From: Actinobacteria bacterium OV320 | GTDB lineage: Bacteria > Actinomycetota > Actinomycetes > Streptomycetales > Streptomycetaceae | Assembly: GCA_001298545.1 (NCBI GenBank) | Contig: LJCX01000029.1 | Span: 620,001 to 684,000 of the forward strand | Direction of reading: 5' to 3' | DNA: 64,000 nucleotides | In this document: piece after piece, positions 48,987 through 57,508 of the stretch | How positions within the stretch are numbered: position 1 is the stretch's first letter | Layout: every line of letters starts with the position of its first letter | The notes under the pieces: model-generated | Database searches by the model: none | Told to the model about the DNA's origin: nothing | The model's input: the letters and a program-made list of their open reading frames with translations, nothing else | Program-made: the position numbers and the translations under genes

Positions 48987-50719
48987 CGGTGGGTCTCCAG
49001 ATGCCCCCGGCGCAGCCACTTCGGCAGCCCCGGCGCCTCCAGGAATCCCTCCGCCCGCGCCGACGCGACACCGATGCGGGGCAGGTCCGCGCTCTTCTCG
49101 AAGAGCAGGAATCGGGGCTCCCAGATGGGCCGGTACTTGGCGTTGGCGCGGTACAGCGACTCGATCTGCCACCAGCGGGAGAAGAAGCAGAGCAGCGACC
49201 GCCACAGCCGCAGCACCGGTCCTGCGCCCAGCCGCGCGCCCCTTTCGAACACCGAACGGAACACGGCGAAGTTCAGCGAGATCTGCGTGATCCGGGGCGC
49301 CCGGTCGTCCCGCTCCTCGCGGGCGTGCCGGAGCAGCTCGATGACCATGAACTCCATCAGCCCGTTGTCGCAGTCGCGGTCCCGCCGCATCAGGTCGAGG
49401 GAGAGCCCGTGCGGTCCCCAGGGTACGAAGGAGAGCAGGGCCCGCAGTTCACCGTCGGCGTCGGCGCACTCCAGCATCACGCAGCGGCCGTCCCGCGGGT
49501 CCCCGAGCCGCCCCAGCGCCATGCTGAACCCGCGCTCGGTGGCCCCGTCGCGCCAGTCGTCGGCGCGCCGCAGCAGGGCCGCCATCTCGTCGGCCGGGAT
49601 GTCCTCGTGCCGTCGTACCCGCACCGTGTACCCGGCCCGGCGGATCCGGTTGCAGGCCTGCCGGACGGTCCGCATGGCCCGCCCTTCGAGGGTGAACTCC
49701 GCGACCTCGACCAGGGCCTCGTCCCCGAGCTCCAGCGCGTCCAGTCCGTGCCGGGCGTACACGGTCCCGGCCTCCTCGCTCGCGCCCATCACCGCCGGGA
49801 TCCACCCGTGCGCCCGCGCCTCGGCGAGCCACGGCCCGATCGCCCCCGGCCAGGCCTCCGGATCCCCGAGCGGGTCCCCGGACGCCAGCGACACCCCGCC
49901 GAGGACGCGATAGGCGACGGCCGCCTTCCCGGTCGGCGACCAGCACACGCTCTTCTCCCGCCGCAGCGCGAAGTAGCCGAGCGAGTCCCGCTCGCCGTGC
50001 CGGTCGAGGAGCTCCCGCAGCCGTTTCTCGTCGTCCTCGGTGAGCGGGTCGACGGCCCGCCGGGAGCGGAAGGCGGCGTACAGGACGGCGAGGACGAGCG
50101 CCGTGCTCAGCACGTTGACGGCGACGTCGACCCAGGTGGGCGGGGCGATCCCGGGGAGCCGGTACTCGTCGGCGGCCACCGAGACCAGCCGCAGCGTGCC
50201 GTAGCGCCAGCGTTCGAGGAAGGTGGAGGGGGCGGACGCCCGGTTGGTGACCGTCACCAGCAGCGCGGCCAGCAGCGAGGCACCCAGCAGCCCGCCGGCG
50301 CCGACGGCCGCGGCGAGCCTCGGATTGGACCGGTCGCCCTTCGCGTAGAACTCCCGCCGCCCGGCCAGCAACGCCACGACGAAGACGGCGGTCAGCGCGA
50401 GCGAGACCCAGTTCTGCGGGTGCCGCCGGACCTCCGGGAACGCCATGGCCAGCGCGAACAGCGCCAGAAACGCCCCGCTCAGGCCGAGGTTGAGGATCCA
50501 CGCGGCCCGTTTGCGCCGCCGCATCGTGACGGCCAGGAACGCGGTGAACACCCCGGAGGCGAAGCCGGCCGTCAGCAGATACGGCGTGAAGAGATTCTCC
50601 TGGTTGTGCCGCCGGACGTCCTGCCCCAGGGAGACCCACACCGCACTGAGGAAGTTGACGAACGCGACGGCACGCAGGTACCAGACGGCGAAGGCGGCGG
50701 CGCCCCGGGTGTTGCCCAT
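48983..50719 (-). CDS. Phosphatidylglycerol lysyltransferase-like membrane protein (DUF2156)
   Basis: 578 residues from ATG 50719. The first 220 residues hold about six membrane helices. The rest is a cytosolic GNAT-like DUF2156 domain as in MprF and LysX: SLGYFALRREKSVCWSPTGKAAVAYRVLGGVSLASGDPLG, ALELGDEALVEVAEFTLEGRAMRTVRQACNRI, and SLNFAVFRSVFERG. Relatives add lysine or another amino acid to phosphatidylglycerol and so lower the surface negative charge. No lysyl-tRNA synthetase domain is attached. It forms a coupled pair with the rhomboid-like gene. Confidence 0.87.
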   Translation of the reverse strand: MGNTRGAAAFAVWYLRAVAFVNFLSAVWVSLGQDVRRHNQENLFTPYLLTAGFASGVFTAFLAVTMRRRKRAAWILNLGLSGAFLALFALAMAFPEVRRHPQNWVSLALTAVFVVALLAGRREFYAKGDRSNPRLAAAVGAGGLLGASLLAALLVTVTNRASAPSTFLERWRYGTLRLVSVAADEYRLPGIAPPTWVDVAVNVLSTALVLAVLYAAFRSRRAVDPLTEDDEKRLRELLDRHGERDSLGYFALRREKSVCWSPTGKAAVAYRVLGGVSLASGDPLGDPEAWPGAIGPWLAEARAHGWIPAVMGASEEAGTVYARHGLDALELGDEALVEVAEFTLEGRAMRTVRQACNRIRRAGYTVRVRRHEDIPADEMAALLRRADDWRDGATERGFSMALGRLGDPRDGRCVMLECADADGELRALLSFVPWGPHGLSLDLMRRDRDCDNGLMEFMVIELLRHAREERDDRAPRITQISLNFAVFRSVFERGARLGAGPVLRLWRSLLCFFSRWWQIESLYRANAKYRPIWEPRFLLFEKSADLPRIGVASARAEGFLEAPGLPKWLRRGHLETHR

Positions 50720-50791
50720 GAGCGGTGATCATATGGGTGCACTTCGGGGAATCCGCTCTTTTGGCGCCGCCTGTCCCTTTAAGCCGCTTCG

Positions 50792-52000
50792 CTACTCCGT
50801 TTCCCGCTTCTTCTCCTCGTGCTGCTCACCGGGGACTGCGGACGCCTCGGACGCCCCCGTTGCCTCGGACGCCTCCGATGCCTCGGACGCCTCCGATGCC
50901 TCGGAAGTCGCGAACGCCTCTGCTGCCTCCGGCTCCTCCGACTCCTCCGACTTCTCAGGCTTCTCGGGGAGTTCGGCCGCCAGTGCGGCGGCGGCCTGCA
51001 CCAGCGGGAGCGCGAGCAGGGCCCCGGCGCCCTCGCCGACCTTCACGCCCTGGTCCAGCAGCGGTTCGAGGGCCATCCGGTCGAGTGCCTTCGCCTGTCC
51101 CGGTTCACCGCTCTTGTGTGCGGCCAGCCACCAGTCCGGCGCCCGGAACGCGACCCGCTGGCCCACGAGCGCGCAGGCGGCCGCCACCACGCCGTCCAGT
51201 ACGACGGGCAACTTCCGTACCGCGCACTGGAGCAGAAAACCCGTCATGGCGGCGAGATCGGCCCCGCCCACCGTGGCCAGCAGTTGCAGCTGCTCCCCGA
51301 GCACCGGCCGCGCCCGCCTGAGGGCGTCCCGGACCGCCGCGCACTTGCGCATCCACGCCAGGTCGTCGATCGCCTCGCCGCCGCGCCCGGTCACCACGGA
51401 CGCGTCGGTCCCGCACAGCGCGGCCACCAGCGCCCCCGCGGCCGTCGTCCCGCCGACGCTGATGTCGCCGAGCACGACCAGGTCCGTGCCGGAGTCGGCC
51501 TCCTCGTCCGCGACGGCCACGCCCGCACGGAAGGCCGCCTCGGCCTCCTCCAGCGTGAGCGCGTCCTCGATGTCGATACGGCCGCTGCCGCGCCGCACCC
51601 GGTGCCGTACGACGTCCTCGGGGAACATGTCCGGATCGCAGTCCAGTGCCATGTCCACGACGCGCACGGGCACGCCGAGCCGGCGGGCGAGCACGGAGAC
51701 CGGACGGCCGCCCTCGATGACCTCGCGCACCAACTCCGAGGCGCTGCCCGCCGGTCGGGCGGAGACGCCGAGCTCGGCGATGCCGTGGTCGCCGGCGAAC
51801 AGCACCACCCGCGGCCGCTCGACCGGCCGCACCGGCGACGAGCCCTGTGCCGCCGCCAGCCACTCACCCAGGTCGTCCAGGCGCCCCAGCGATCCGGGCG
51901 GCACGATCTGACGTTCCCGGCGCGCCTCCGCGTCGCGGCGCACCCCACCGTCGGGGCGCTCGATCAGATCGGTGAAGTCGTCGAGATTAAGCGAGCTCAT
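50792..52000 (-). CDS. cobT: Nicotinate-nucleotide-dimethylbenzimidazole phosphoribosyltransferase
   Basis: 402 residues from ATG 52000 (MSSLNLDDFTDLIERPD). I do not use the in-frame start 23 codons earlier. CobT motifs include PPGSLGRLDDLGEWLA, VLFAGDHGIAELGVSA, LVVLGDISVGGTTAAGALVAALCG, and the catalytic Glu region GVKVGEGAGALLALPLVQAA. It makes alpha-ribazole phosphate for the lower ligand of cobalamin. After the conserved end the protein carries a 60-residue tail of Glu/Ser/Ala, including SEASEASEASEASEA, coded by tandem 9-base units. This tail is not part of the catalytic fold. Confidence 0.94.
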   Translation of the reverse strand: MSSLNLDDFTDLIERPDGGVRRDAEARRERQIVPPGSLGRLDDLGEWLAAAQGSSPVRPVERPRVVLFAGDHGIAELGVSARPAGSASELVREVIEGGRPVSVLARRLGVPVRVVDMALDCDPDMFPEDVVRHRVRRGSGRIDIEDALTLEEAEAAFRAGVAVADEEADSGTDLVVLGDISVGGTTAAGALVAALCGTDASVVTGRGGEAIDDLAWMRKCAAVRDALRRARPVLGEQLQLLATVGGADLAAMTGFLLQCAVRKLPVVLDGVVAAACALVGQRVAFRAPDWWLAAHKSGEPGQAKALDRMALEPLLDQGVKVGEGAGALLALPLVQAAAALAAELPEKPEKSEESEEPEAAEAFATSEASEASEASEASEATGASEASAVPGEQHEEKKRETE

Positions 52001-52128
52001 TCGCCGAACAGTACCGGCACCGATCGAACGGTTCCGCGCCACATCGCCACCACACCCACCTGACGTCATTGCGCCAAAGATCGGTATCCCATACGTTCCG
52101 TTTTGCCGCTAATTGTCGTTCGCTCTCG

Positions 52129-53049
52129 ATGTCATCCCCGGAGCCGCTCATGCCCCCCAGGCCCGTTCACGAGCCGCGCCGCGACGACTGCCCCTGGTGC
52201 GGCTCGAAGCGCCTGCGCACCCGGCTGCGCGCACCCGACCTGCGCCACCGCCGGCCGGGCACCTTCGTGGTCGACGAGTGCCGGGACTGCGCGCACGCCT
52301 TCCAGAACCCCCGCCTGACCCCCGAGGGGCTGGCGCTGTACGGCGCCGAGGGTGAGGAACGGTCCGACCGCGGGCACCTCAGGGCGACGGCCCGGGCGAT
52401 GCTGCCCTTCCCCGAGCCGGAGAGCTGGCTGGACGTGGGCACGGGGGACGCGTTCTTCCCGGCGGCGGCGAGGGAGCTGTTCACCTACACGGCGTTCGAC
52501 GGGGTGGACCCGACCCCGAGGGTGGAACGGGCGAGAGTCGCGGGCCGGATCGACGAGGCGCACCGGGGCCCGCTGACGGCACCGGAGGTCCTGTCCCGCC
52601 TGCGCGGCCGCTACGACGTGGTCAGCATGCTCCACCACCTGGAACACACCCGGGACCCGCGGCGGGAGCTCGCGGCGGCGCTGACGGCCCTGCGGCCGGG
52701 CGGCCACCTCCTCGTCCAGCTCCCGGACCCGGCCAGCATGTCCGCGGCCGTGCTGGGCAAGTGGTGGCACTCCTACGACCAGCCCCGCCACCTCCACCTG
52801 ATCCCGCCGGCCAACCTGCGGGCCGAACTCGAGGCCCAGGGCTGCGAGATCGTCGTGACGGACCACCGCACCCCGCACACCCCGCACGACCTGTCGACGG
52901 CCGCCTCGCTCTACCTGAACAGGAGCCGGCTGCGCCGGACGGCCGGGCCGCTGACCGCCCTGGCCGCCGTACTCGACCACCTGCTGGCCCCGGCCCTGCG
53001 GCGCACGCGCTTCTCGAACGCCTACCAGGTCATCGCGCGCAGGAACTGA
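52129..53049 (+). CDS. SAM-dependent methyltransferase with N-terminal zinc ribbon
   Basis: 306 residues from ATG 52129 (MSSPEPLMPPRPVHEPRRDD). A start at 52150 is also possible. A CxxC pair (CPWCGSKRL) and a second pair (DECRDCAHAF) form a ribbon as in type-11/UbiE-like methyltransferases of antibiotic and polysaccharide clusters. The SAM motif I is SWLDVGTGDAFFPAAA, followed by VSMLHHLEHTRDPRRELAAAL and LRPGGHLLVQLPDP. The substrate is unknown. It is convergent with the MBL-CobU gene (3-base gap) and divergent from cobT. Confidence 0.87.
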   Translation: MSSPEPLMPPRPVHEPRRDDCPWCGSKRLRTRLRAPDLRHRRPGTFVVDECRDCAHAFQNPRLTPEGLALYGAEGEERSDRGHLRATARAMLPFPEPESWLDVGTGDAFFPAAARELFTYTAFDGVDPTPRVERARVAGRIDEAHRGPLTAPEVLSRLRGRYDVVSMLHHLEHTRDPRRELAAALTALRPGGHLLVQLPDPASMSAAVLGKWWHSYDQPRHLHLIPPANLRAELEAQGCEIVVTDHRTPHTPHDLSTAASLYLNRSRLRRTAGPLTALAAVLDHLLAPALRRTRFSNAYQVIARRN

Positions 53050-53052
53050 CCG

Positions 53053-54276
53053 TCAGGCGCCGGGCACCGGTCCCCGCAACACCAGTGCCTGGCCCGCCAC
53101 CACCAGGACCACCTCCTCGCACTCGGCGGCGACGGCCGCGTTCAGCCGCCCCAACTCGTCCCGGTACCGCCGGCCCGACGCCGTGGCCGGCACGATCCCC
53201 GACCCCACCTCGTTGGAGACCAGCACGACGGTCCGCCGGGCCGAGCGCACCGCCTGCGCGAGTTCCACCACCCGCGCGCGCAGCGCCCGTTCGCCGCCGT
53301 CCGCCCACTGCGCGTCGTCCCACGCCCCGACGGAGTCCATGACGTCCGTCAGCCACAGCGACAGACAGTCGATCAGCAGCGGGGCGCCGTCCTGCGTCAG
53401 CAGCGGCACGAGGTCGCAGGTCTCCACCGTCCGCCAGGAACCCGGCCGCCGGTCGCGGTGCGTCGCGACCCGGGACGCCCACTCGGTGTCGCCGCCCCGG
53501 GTCCCGCCGGTGGCGACGTACAGCACGTCAGGGAACGACTCCAGCCGCCGTTCCGCCTCCACCGACTTCCCCGACCGGGCCCCGCCCAGCACCAGCGTCC
53601 GCCGTGACACGTCCGGCACGTCCTCGTACACCCCCACGATCAACGTCGAGCCGTCCGGCACCGCCCGCGCCCCGGCCGCCGCGAGCCGCCGCCGCAACTC
53701 CGCGCCCGGTGGCACGTCATGGTCCAGGTGGACGGCGACCACGTCGGTCGCCGGCCCCACCGCGCCCACCGCCCGCAGCTTCGCCAGCGCGTCCGGGCGC
53801 CCCACCAGATCCGCCAGGACCATGTCGTACGGCTCGGCGGCCTCAGACCCCTCCTCCAGACCGGCCGGCGCGCCGCCGGGCGGCAGGTACAGCAGCCGCT
53901 GCCCGTCCGGGCCGGCCACCGCGTACCCGGTGCCGGGCGCGTCCATCGCCACCGCCCGCACCCGATGACCCGTCACCAGCGGCGACTCCCGCCAGTCCGG
54001 CACCCGGCCGGGCTGCGGCAGCCCGGCCGGCACCTCCACCGGGGGCCCGTCGTGCGGATGCGTCAGCAGCACCTGCCGCACCCCGCCCAGCGAATGCCCG
54101 GCCCGCGCGGCCGCGAACGCCGCACCCGGCGTCAGATCGAGCAACAGGGCCCCGTCGACGAGCAGCGCGGTCGCCGCCCGCGCGTCAGCCCCGAGCGAGG
54201 TCGCGCACACGGCGCAGGAGCAGTCGGGGCGGGGCAGGCCCGCGGGGGCACCGGTACCGAGCAGAGTGACTTCCAC
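53053..54276 (-). CDS. cobU: MBL-fold / CobU fusion (adenosylcobinamide kinase and guanylyltransferase)
   Basis: 407 residues from ATG 54276. Residues 1-225 form a metallo-beta-lactamase-type domain: VTLLGTGAPAGLPRPDCSCAVC, LLLDLTPG and LLTHPHDGPP, where the usual HxHxDH is THPHDG, reduced. Residues 226-407 are CobU, starting RRTLVLGGARSGKSVEAERRL (P-loop) with DVLYVATGGTRGGDTEWASRVATHRDRR and LVSNEVGSGIVPATASGRRYRDELGRLN. CobU phosphorylates adenosylcobinamide and attaches GMP. The role of the MBL part is unknown. This fusion is familiar from actinomycetes. Confidence 0.9.
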   Translation of the reverse strand: MEVTLLGTGAPAGLPRPDCSCAVCATSLGADARAATALLVDGALLLDLTPGAAFAAARAGHSLGGVRQVLLTHPHDGPPVEVPAGLPQPGRVPDWRESPLVTGHRVRAVAMDAPGTGYAVAGPDGQRLLYLPPGGAPAGLEEGSEAAEPYDMVLADLVGRPDALAKLRAVGAVGPATDVVAVHLDHDVPPGAELRRRLAAAGARAVPDGSTLIVGVYEDVPDVSRRTLVLGGARSGKSVEAERRLESFPDVLYVATGGTRGGDTEWASRVATHRDRRPGSWRTVETCDLVPLLTQDGAPLLIDCLSLWLTDVMDSVGAWDDAQWADGGERALRARVVELAQAVRSARRTVVLVSNEVGSGIVPATASGRRYRDELGRLNAAVAAECEEVVLVVAGQALVLRGPVPGA

Positions 54277-54295
54277 GGAGCTGATTTTCGCGCGT

Positions 54296-54325
54296 CTGAC
54301 CAGCTCTTGCGCATCCGACTAGGCT
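54296..54325 (+). promoter_or_regulatory. Candidate sigma-HrdB-type promoter
   Basis: CTGACC at 54296-54301 and TAGGCT at 54320-54325 are 18 bases apart, a good match to the Streptomyces vegetative promoter. Transcription would begin about 54331, at the start of the hairpin described next, and lead to the 70-residue gene at 54391. Confidence 0.55.
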
Positions 54326-54329
54326 GCAC

Positions 54330-54361
54330 AGCAGAAGCCGGACCAAGATCCGGCTTCTGCT
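54330..54361 (+). promoter_or_regulatory. Perfect 13-base hairpin in the leader of the small gene
   Basis: AGCAGAAGCCGGA (54330-54342) is the exact reverse complement of TCCGGCTTCTGCT (54349-54361) around a 6-base loop. It ends 29 bases before the start codon and would lie at the 5' end of the transcript from the candidate promoter. It has no T run, so it is more likely a stability or control element than a terminator. Confidence 0.7.
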
Positions 54362-54390
54362 CTGCACGTGGTCACAGCTGGGAGGCGTAC

Positions 54391-54603
54391 ATGGCGGCAT
54401 GGACGTGGCGGTTCGAGAAGGCCGACGGGACGGAGGTCCAACCAGCGGTACAGCCCGAGGAGTTCACCACGCAGGGGGACGCCGAGTCCTGGATCGGGGA
54501 AGTGTGGAAGGACCTCCTCGAAGGCGGCGCGGACCAGGTGCGGCTCTTCGAGGACTCCGCCGAGATCTACGGCCCGATGAGCCTGCACGCGAACGAGGCG
54601 TAG
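54391..54603 (+). CDS. Small conserved protein, 70 residues
   Basis: From ATG 54391 with a GGGAGG ribosome site: MAAWTWRFEKADGTEVQPAV, an acidic middle, and the end YGPMSLHANEA. It is short, soluble and conserved in Streptomyces as I recall, with no assigned role. The middle segment EEFTTQGDAESWIGEVWKDLLEGGADQVRLFED looks like a beta-alpha-beta unit. It is transcribed away from the cobU fusion gene. Confidence 0.83.
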   Translation: MAAWTWRFEKADGTEVQPAVQPEEFTTQGDAESWIGEVWKDLLEGGADQVRLFEDSAEIYGPMSLHANEA

Positions 54604-54678
54604 CCCTGCGTCGGGGTGGTCGCCGCACGGCCACCCCGGCCACCGCTCACCCGGACGAGTGAAGAACGCCGGTCCGGC

Positions 54679-55476
54679 TCAGCCGCGCACCCCGCACAGA
54701 TGCAGCAGCGCCGCCACCTGCCGGTAGGGGTCGGTCCGTCCGGCCCGCTCCTCGGCGGACAGCAGGCTCTCCCGCTGCCGCGGGTCCTGCGGGATCTCCG
54801 TCCCGTCCGCCGCCGTGTCCGTGAAGACCCGCACGCCGTACCAGGCCTGCAGCGGCGCCCCGATCCCGGCCAGCGCGTCGGTCAGCGTCGCCAGCCGGTC
54901 CGCCCGTACGTCGAGCCCCAGCCGGTTGCGATAGGCGACGGTGTCGAAGGCGCCGAGCGCGCCCGTCCAGTCGCCCGACATGCCGGGCCGCATGGCCAGC
55001 GCGTCCGCGTTGCGCACGAGCAGCGACAACAGCCCGCCCGGGGCCAGCATCCGCGCGAGCCCCGCGAGCAGCGCGTCCGGCTCCTCGACGTACATGAGCA
55101 CGCCGTGGCAGAGCACCACGTCGAAACTGCCGGGCAGGAAGTGCACACCGGTGTCCCGGCCGTCGCCCTCGATGATCCGCATCCGCTCCCGGATGCCCTC
55201 GGGCTCGCCGCACAGGGCCTCCCGGGCCGCGGCGATCATCGTCGCGTCCCGTTCGAGCCCGGTCACCTGGTGCCCGAGCCGGGCCAGCCGCAGCGCCTGC
55301 GTGCCCTGGCCCATCCCCACGTCCAGCACCCGCAGCCGCTGCCCGACCGGGTAGCGCCCCGTTATCTGCTCGTCGAGCTGCCGGGCCACCAGCTCCTGTC
55401 GTACGACGTCACGCAGCCCACCCAGCCTGTTCAACCAGGCCTCGGCCGCCCCCCCGGAGAAAGCCGCAGTGCTCAG
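54679..55476 (-). CDS. SAM-dependent methyltransferase with unclear start
   Basis: About 265 residues. Motif I is VLDVGMGQGTQALRLARLGHQVTGLERD, and motifs II and III are FDVVLCHGVLMYVEEPDALLAGLARMLAPGGLLSLLVRN. The protein clearly begins near LSTAAFSGGAAEAW, but the codon there is CTG (55476), overlapping the stop of the DUF3043 gene as CTGA. The next usable codon is TTG 55434. An ATG at 55662 would lie deep in the DUF3043 gene. I give the CTG position as the likely coupled start. The substrate is unknown. Confidence 0.75.
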   Translation of the reverse strand: MSTAAFSGGAAEAWLNRLGGLRDVVRQELVARQLDEQITGRYPVGQRLRVLDVGMGQGTQALRLARLGHQVTGLERDATMIAAAREALCGEPEGIRERMRIIEGDGRDTGVHFLPGSFDVVLCHGVLMYVEEPDALLAGLARMLAPGGLLSLLVRNADALAMRPGMSGDWTGALGAFDTVAYRNRLGLDVRADRLATLTDALAGIGAPLQAWYGVRVFTDTAADGTEIPQDPRQRESLLSAEERAGRTDPYRQVAALLHLCGVRG

Positions 55477-56069
55477 GGCCGTGCTCCGCGCTTGATCTGC
55501 GGCTTGGGCAGCCGGAGCCGACGCATCTGGAGGGAGCGCATCAGCGCGTACGCCACCGCGCCCCGCCGGTTCTGGTCGGGGAAGCGCTCCGCGAGCTGCT
55601 TGCGCAGCCGGAAGCTGGTGACGAACGAGTCCAGCACGATCAGCACGATCACGACCAGCCACAGCAACAGCGCGATGGTCTGGAGCGAGCCCACCCGCAC
55701 CATGCTCAGCACGAGGATGACCACGGCCATCGGCAGGAAGAACTCCGCCACGTTGAACCGGGAGTCGATGAACTCGCGCGCGAACTTGCGCACGGGACCC
55801 TTGTCGCGGACCGGCAGATACCGCTCGTCCCCGCCGGCCAGCGCCTGGCGCTGCCTGTCCAGCTGGGCGCGGCGCTCGCTGCGCTGCCGCTTGGCGGCGT
55901 CCTTGCGGGACGTCGAGGTGTTGGCGACGCTGCGGCGCTGGGACTGGGCCTCATTGCGCTTGGGCGTGGGCCTGCCCTTCTTGGCCTGCGGGTCACGGGG
56001 CTGCATGGAGTCGGTCACCACGGCCTTGTCGGCGGGGGCCTTCTCTTCCTTGGCACGGCTACGGAACAC
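55473..56069 (-). CDS. DUF3043 membrane protein
   Basis: 198 residues from GTG 56069 (VFRSRAKEEKAPADK). Upstream in-frame ATG 56216 would add a Cys/Arg-rich stretch that does not fit. A basic, disordered N-terminal half (KKGRPTPKRNEAQSQRR) precedes the DUF3043 core: LPVRDKGPVRKFAREFIDSRFNVAEFFLPMAVVILVLSMV, then a second helix ALLLWLVVIVLIVLDSFV, and LRKQLAERFPDQNRRGAVAYALMRSLQMRRLRLPKPQ. It has two membrane helices and is found in nearly all actinomycetes. The function is unknown. It is divergent from pspA. Confidence 0.9.
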   Translation of the reverse strand: MFRSRAKEEKAPADKAVVTDSMQPRDPQAKKGRPTPKRNEAQSQRRSVANTSTSRKDAAKRQRSERRAQLDRQRQALAGGDERYLPVRDKGPVRKFAREFIDSRFNVAEFFLPMAVVILVLSMVRVGSLQTIALLLWLVVIVLIVLDSFVTSFRLRKQLAERFPDQNRRGAVAYALMRSLQMRRLRLPKPQIKRGARP

Positions 56070-56366
56070 AAAACCCAAGGGTAAGCGCTCGCGAGCATGG
56101 ACCCCAGCCCGGAGGGGAACGATCCGGCAACACCAGTCGTCTGTAGAGGGGACAGACCGGGACAGGAACGGGAAAGAAGGGGCGCAGGGTGACCGATCGC
56201 TCACCCTGAAGGTCACCTACTCCCTACGCCGGAGCAAGGTCTTGGTCAGTCGTCCTTGGGGATGAGCGCATCCGTCCCCGAACAGTGCGTCAATGGATGC
56301 AGGGCCCGTACTGTGGGTTCTGTCGCAGAGCTGGAGCTGGACGTCAGAAGGGGGCGCGCGAAGCCC

Positions 56367-57164
56367 ATGAGCGGTGTCATGAAGCGTATGGGGATGATCT
56401 TCCGCGCGAAGGCGAACAAGGCCCTTGACCGGGCCGAGGACCCGCGCGAAACCCTCGACTACTCGTATCAGAAGCAGCTGGAGCTTCTCCAGAAGGTCCG
56501 CCGCGGTGTCGCCGACGTCGCGACCTCGCGCAAGCGCCTGGAACTCCAGCTGAACCAGTTGCAGTCGCAGTCCTCCAAGCTGGAGGACCAGGGCCGCAAG
56601 GCCCTCGCGCTCGGCCGGGAGGACCTCGCCCGCGAGGCGCTCTCCCGCCGCGCGGCGCTCCAGCAGCAGGTCACCGACCTCGAGACGCAGCACTCCACGC
56701 TCCAGGGCGAGGAGGAGAAGCTCACCCTCGCGGCCCAGCGCCTGCAGGCCAAGGTGGACGCCTTCCGTACGAAGAAGGAGACCATCAAGGCCACCTACAC
56801 CGCCGCCCAGGCCCAGACCCGCATCGGCGAGGCCTTCTCCGGCATCTCCGAGGAGATGGGCGACGTCGGCCTGGCCATCCAGCGCGCCGAGGACAAGACC
56901 GCCCAGCTCCAGGCCCGCGCGGGCGCCCTCGACGAGCTCATGGCGTCCGGCGCCCTGGACGACCCGACGGGCATCGCCAAGGACGACCTCCAGGCCGAGC
57001 TGGACCGGCTCTCCGGTGGTACGGATGTAGAGCTGGAACTGCAGCGCATGAAGGCCGAGCTCGCCGGGGGCAGCTCGGCCGGCCAGCAGGCCATCGAAGG
57101 TGGCGCGAGCCAGTCGCAGTCCCAGCAGCAGCCGCAGGACACCCCGCGCTTCGACAAGCAGTAG
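56367..57164 (+). CDS. pspA: PspA/IM30 (ESCRT-III-like) family protein
   Basis: 265 residues from ATG 56367. The chain is almost all long helices (KRMGMIFRAKANKALDRAEDPRETLDYSYQKQLELLQKVRRGV and onward), with an N-terminal amphipathic helix that binds the membrane and a Gln/Ser-rich tail (GGASQSQSQQQPQDTP). PspA polymerises on stressed membranes and preserves the proton motive force. The next gene encodes the partner PspAA, then a two-component system. This is the Streptomyces envelope-stress cluster. Confidence 0.94.
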   Translation: MSGVMKRMGMIFRAKANKALDRAEDPRETLDYSYQKQLELLQKVRRGVADVATSRKRLELQLNQLQSQSSKLEDQGRKALALGREDLAREALSRRAALQQQVTDLETQHSTLQGEEEKLTLAAQRLQAKVDAFRTKKETIKATYTAAQAQTRIGEAFSGISEEMGDVGLAIQRAEDKTAQLQARAGALDELMASGALDDPTGIAKDDLQAELDRLSGGTDVELELQRMKAELAGGSSAGQQAIEGGASQSQSQQQPQDTPRFDKQ

Positions 57165-57198
57165 CCCGGCGCCGGGGACCGGAGCCGAGGAGGGCGAC

Positions 57199-57477
57199 AT
57201 GATCGTACGGATCATGGGGGAGGGCCAGTGGCGACTGGCCGACTCCCATCTCGTCGAACTGAACACGCTGGACGACGAGCTGCTCGCGGAGATGGAGAGC
57301 GGCGACGAGGACGGCTTCCACCGCACCCTCGGCGCCCTCCTGGACGCCGTCCGCCGCCTCGGCGACCCACTGCCGGACGACGCCCTGGAACCCTCGGAAC
57401 TGATCCTCCCGGCCCCGGACGCGAGCCTGGAAGAGGTCCGCGAGATGCTCAGCGACGACGGCCTGATCCCGGGCTGA
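57199..57477 (+). CDS. pspAA: PspA-associated protein PspAA
   Basis: 92 residues from ATG 57199 with GAGGAGGG upstream: MIVRIMGEGQWRLADSHLVE, then an acidic region and the C-terminal SLEEVREMLSDDGLIPG. The PspAA domain accompanies PspA in many actinomycetes and archaea and probably modulates its assembly. It is 34 bases behind pspA. A dispersed repeat and a hairpin separate it from the sensor kinase gene. Confidence 0.93.
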   Translation: MIVRIMGEGQWRLADSHLVELNTLDDELLAEMESGDEDGFHRTLGALLDAVRRLGDPLPDDALEPSELILPAPDASLEEVREMLSDDGLIPG

Positions 57478-57508
57478 GGGCAGCGGCCTCTCAGCGCCGG
57501 TCACGGCT

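Noticed and set aside
54277..54390. Cobalamin riboswitch upstream of the cobU fusion gene
   Set aside because: Only 114 bases are available between divergent genes and no B12-box pattern was seen. The hairpin there serves the other direction.
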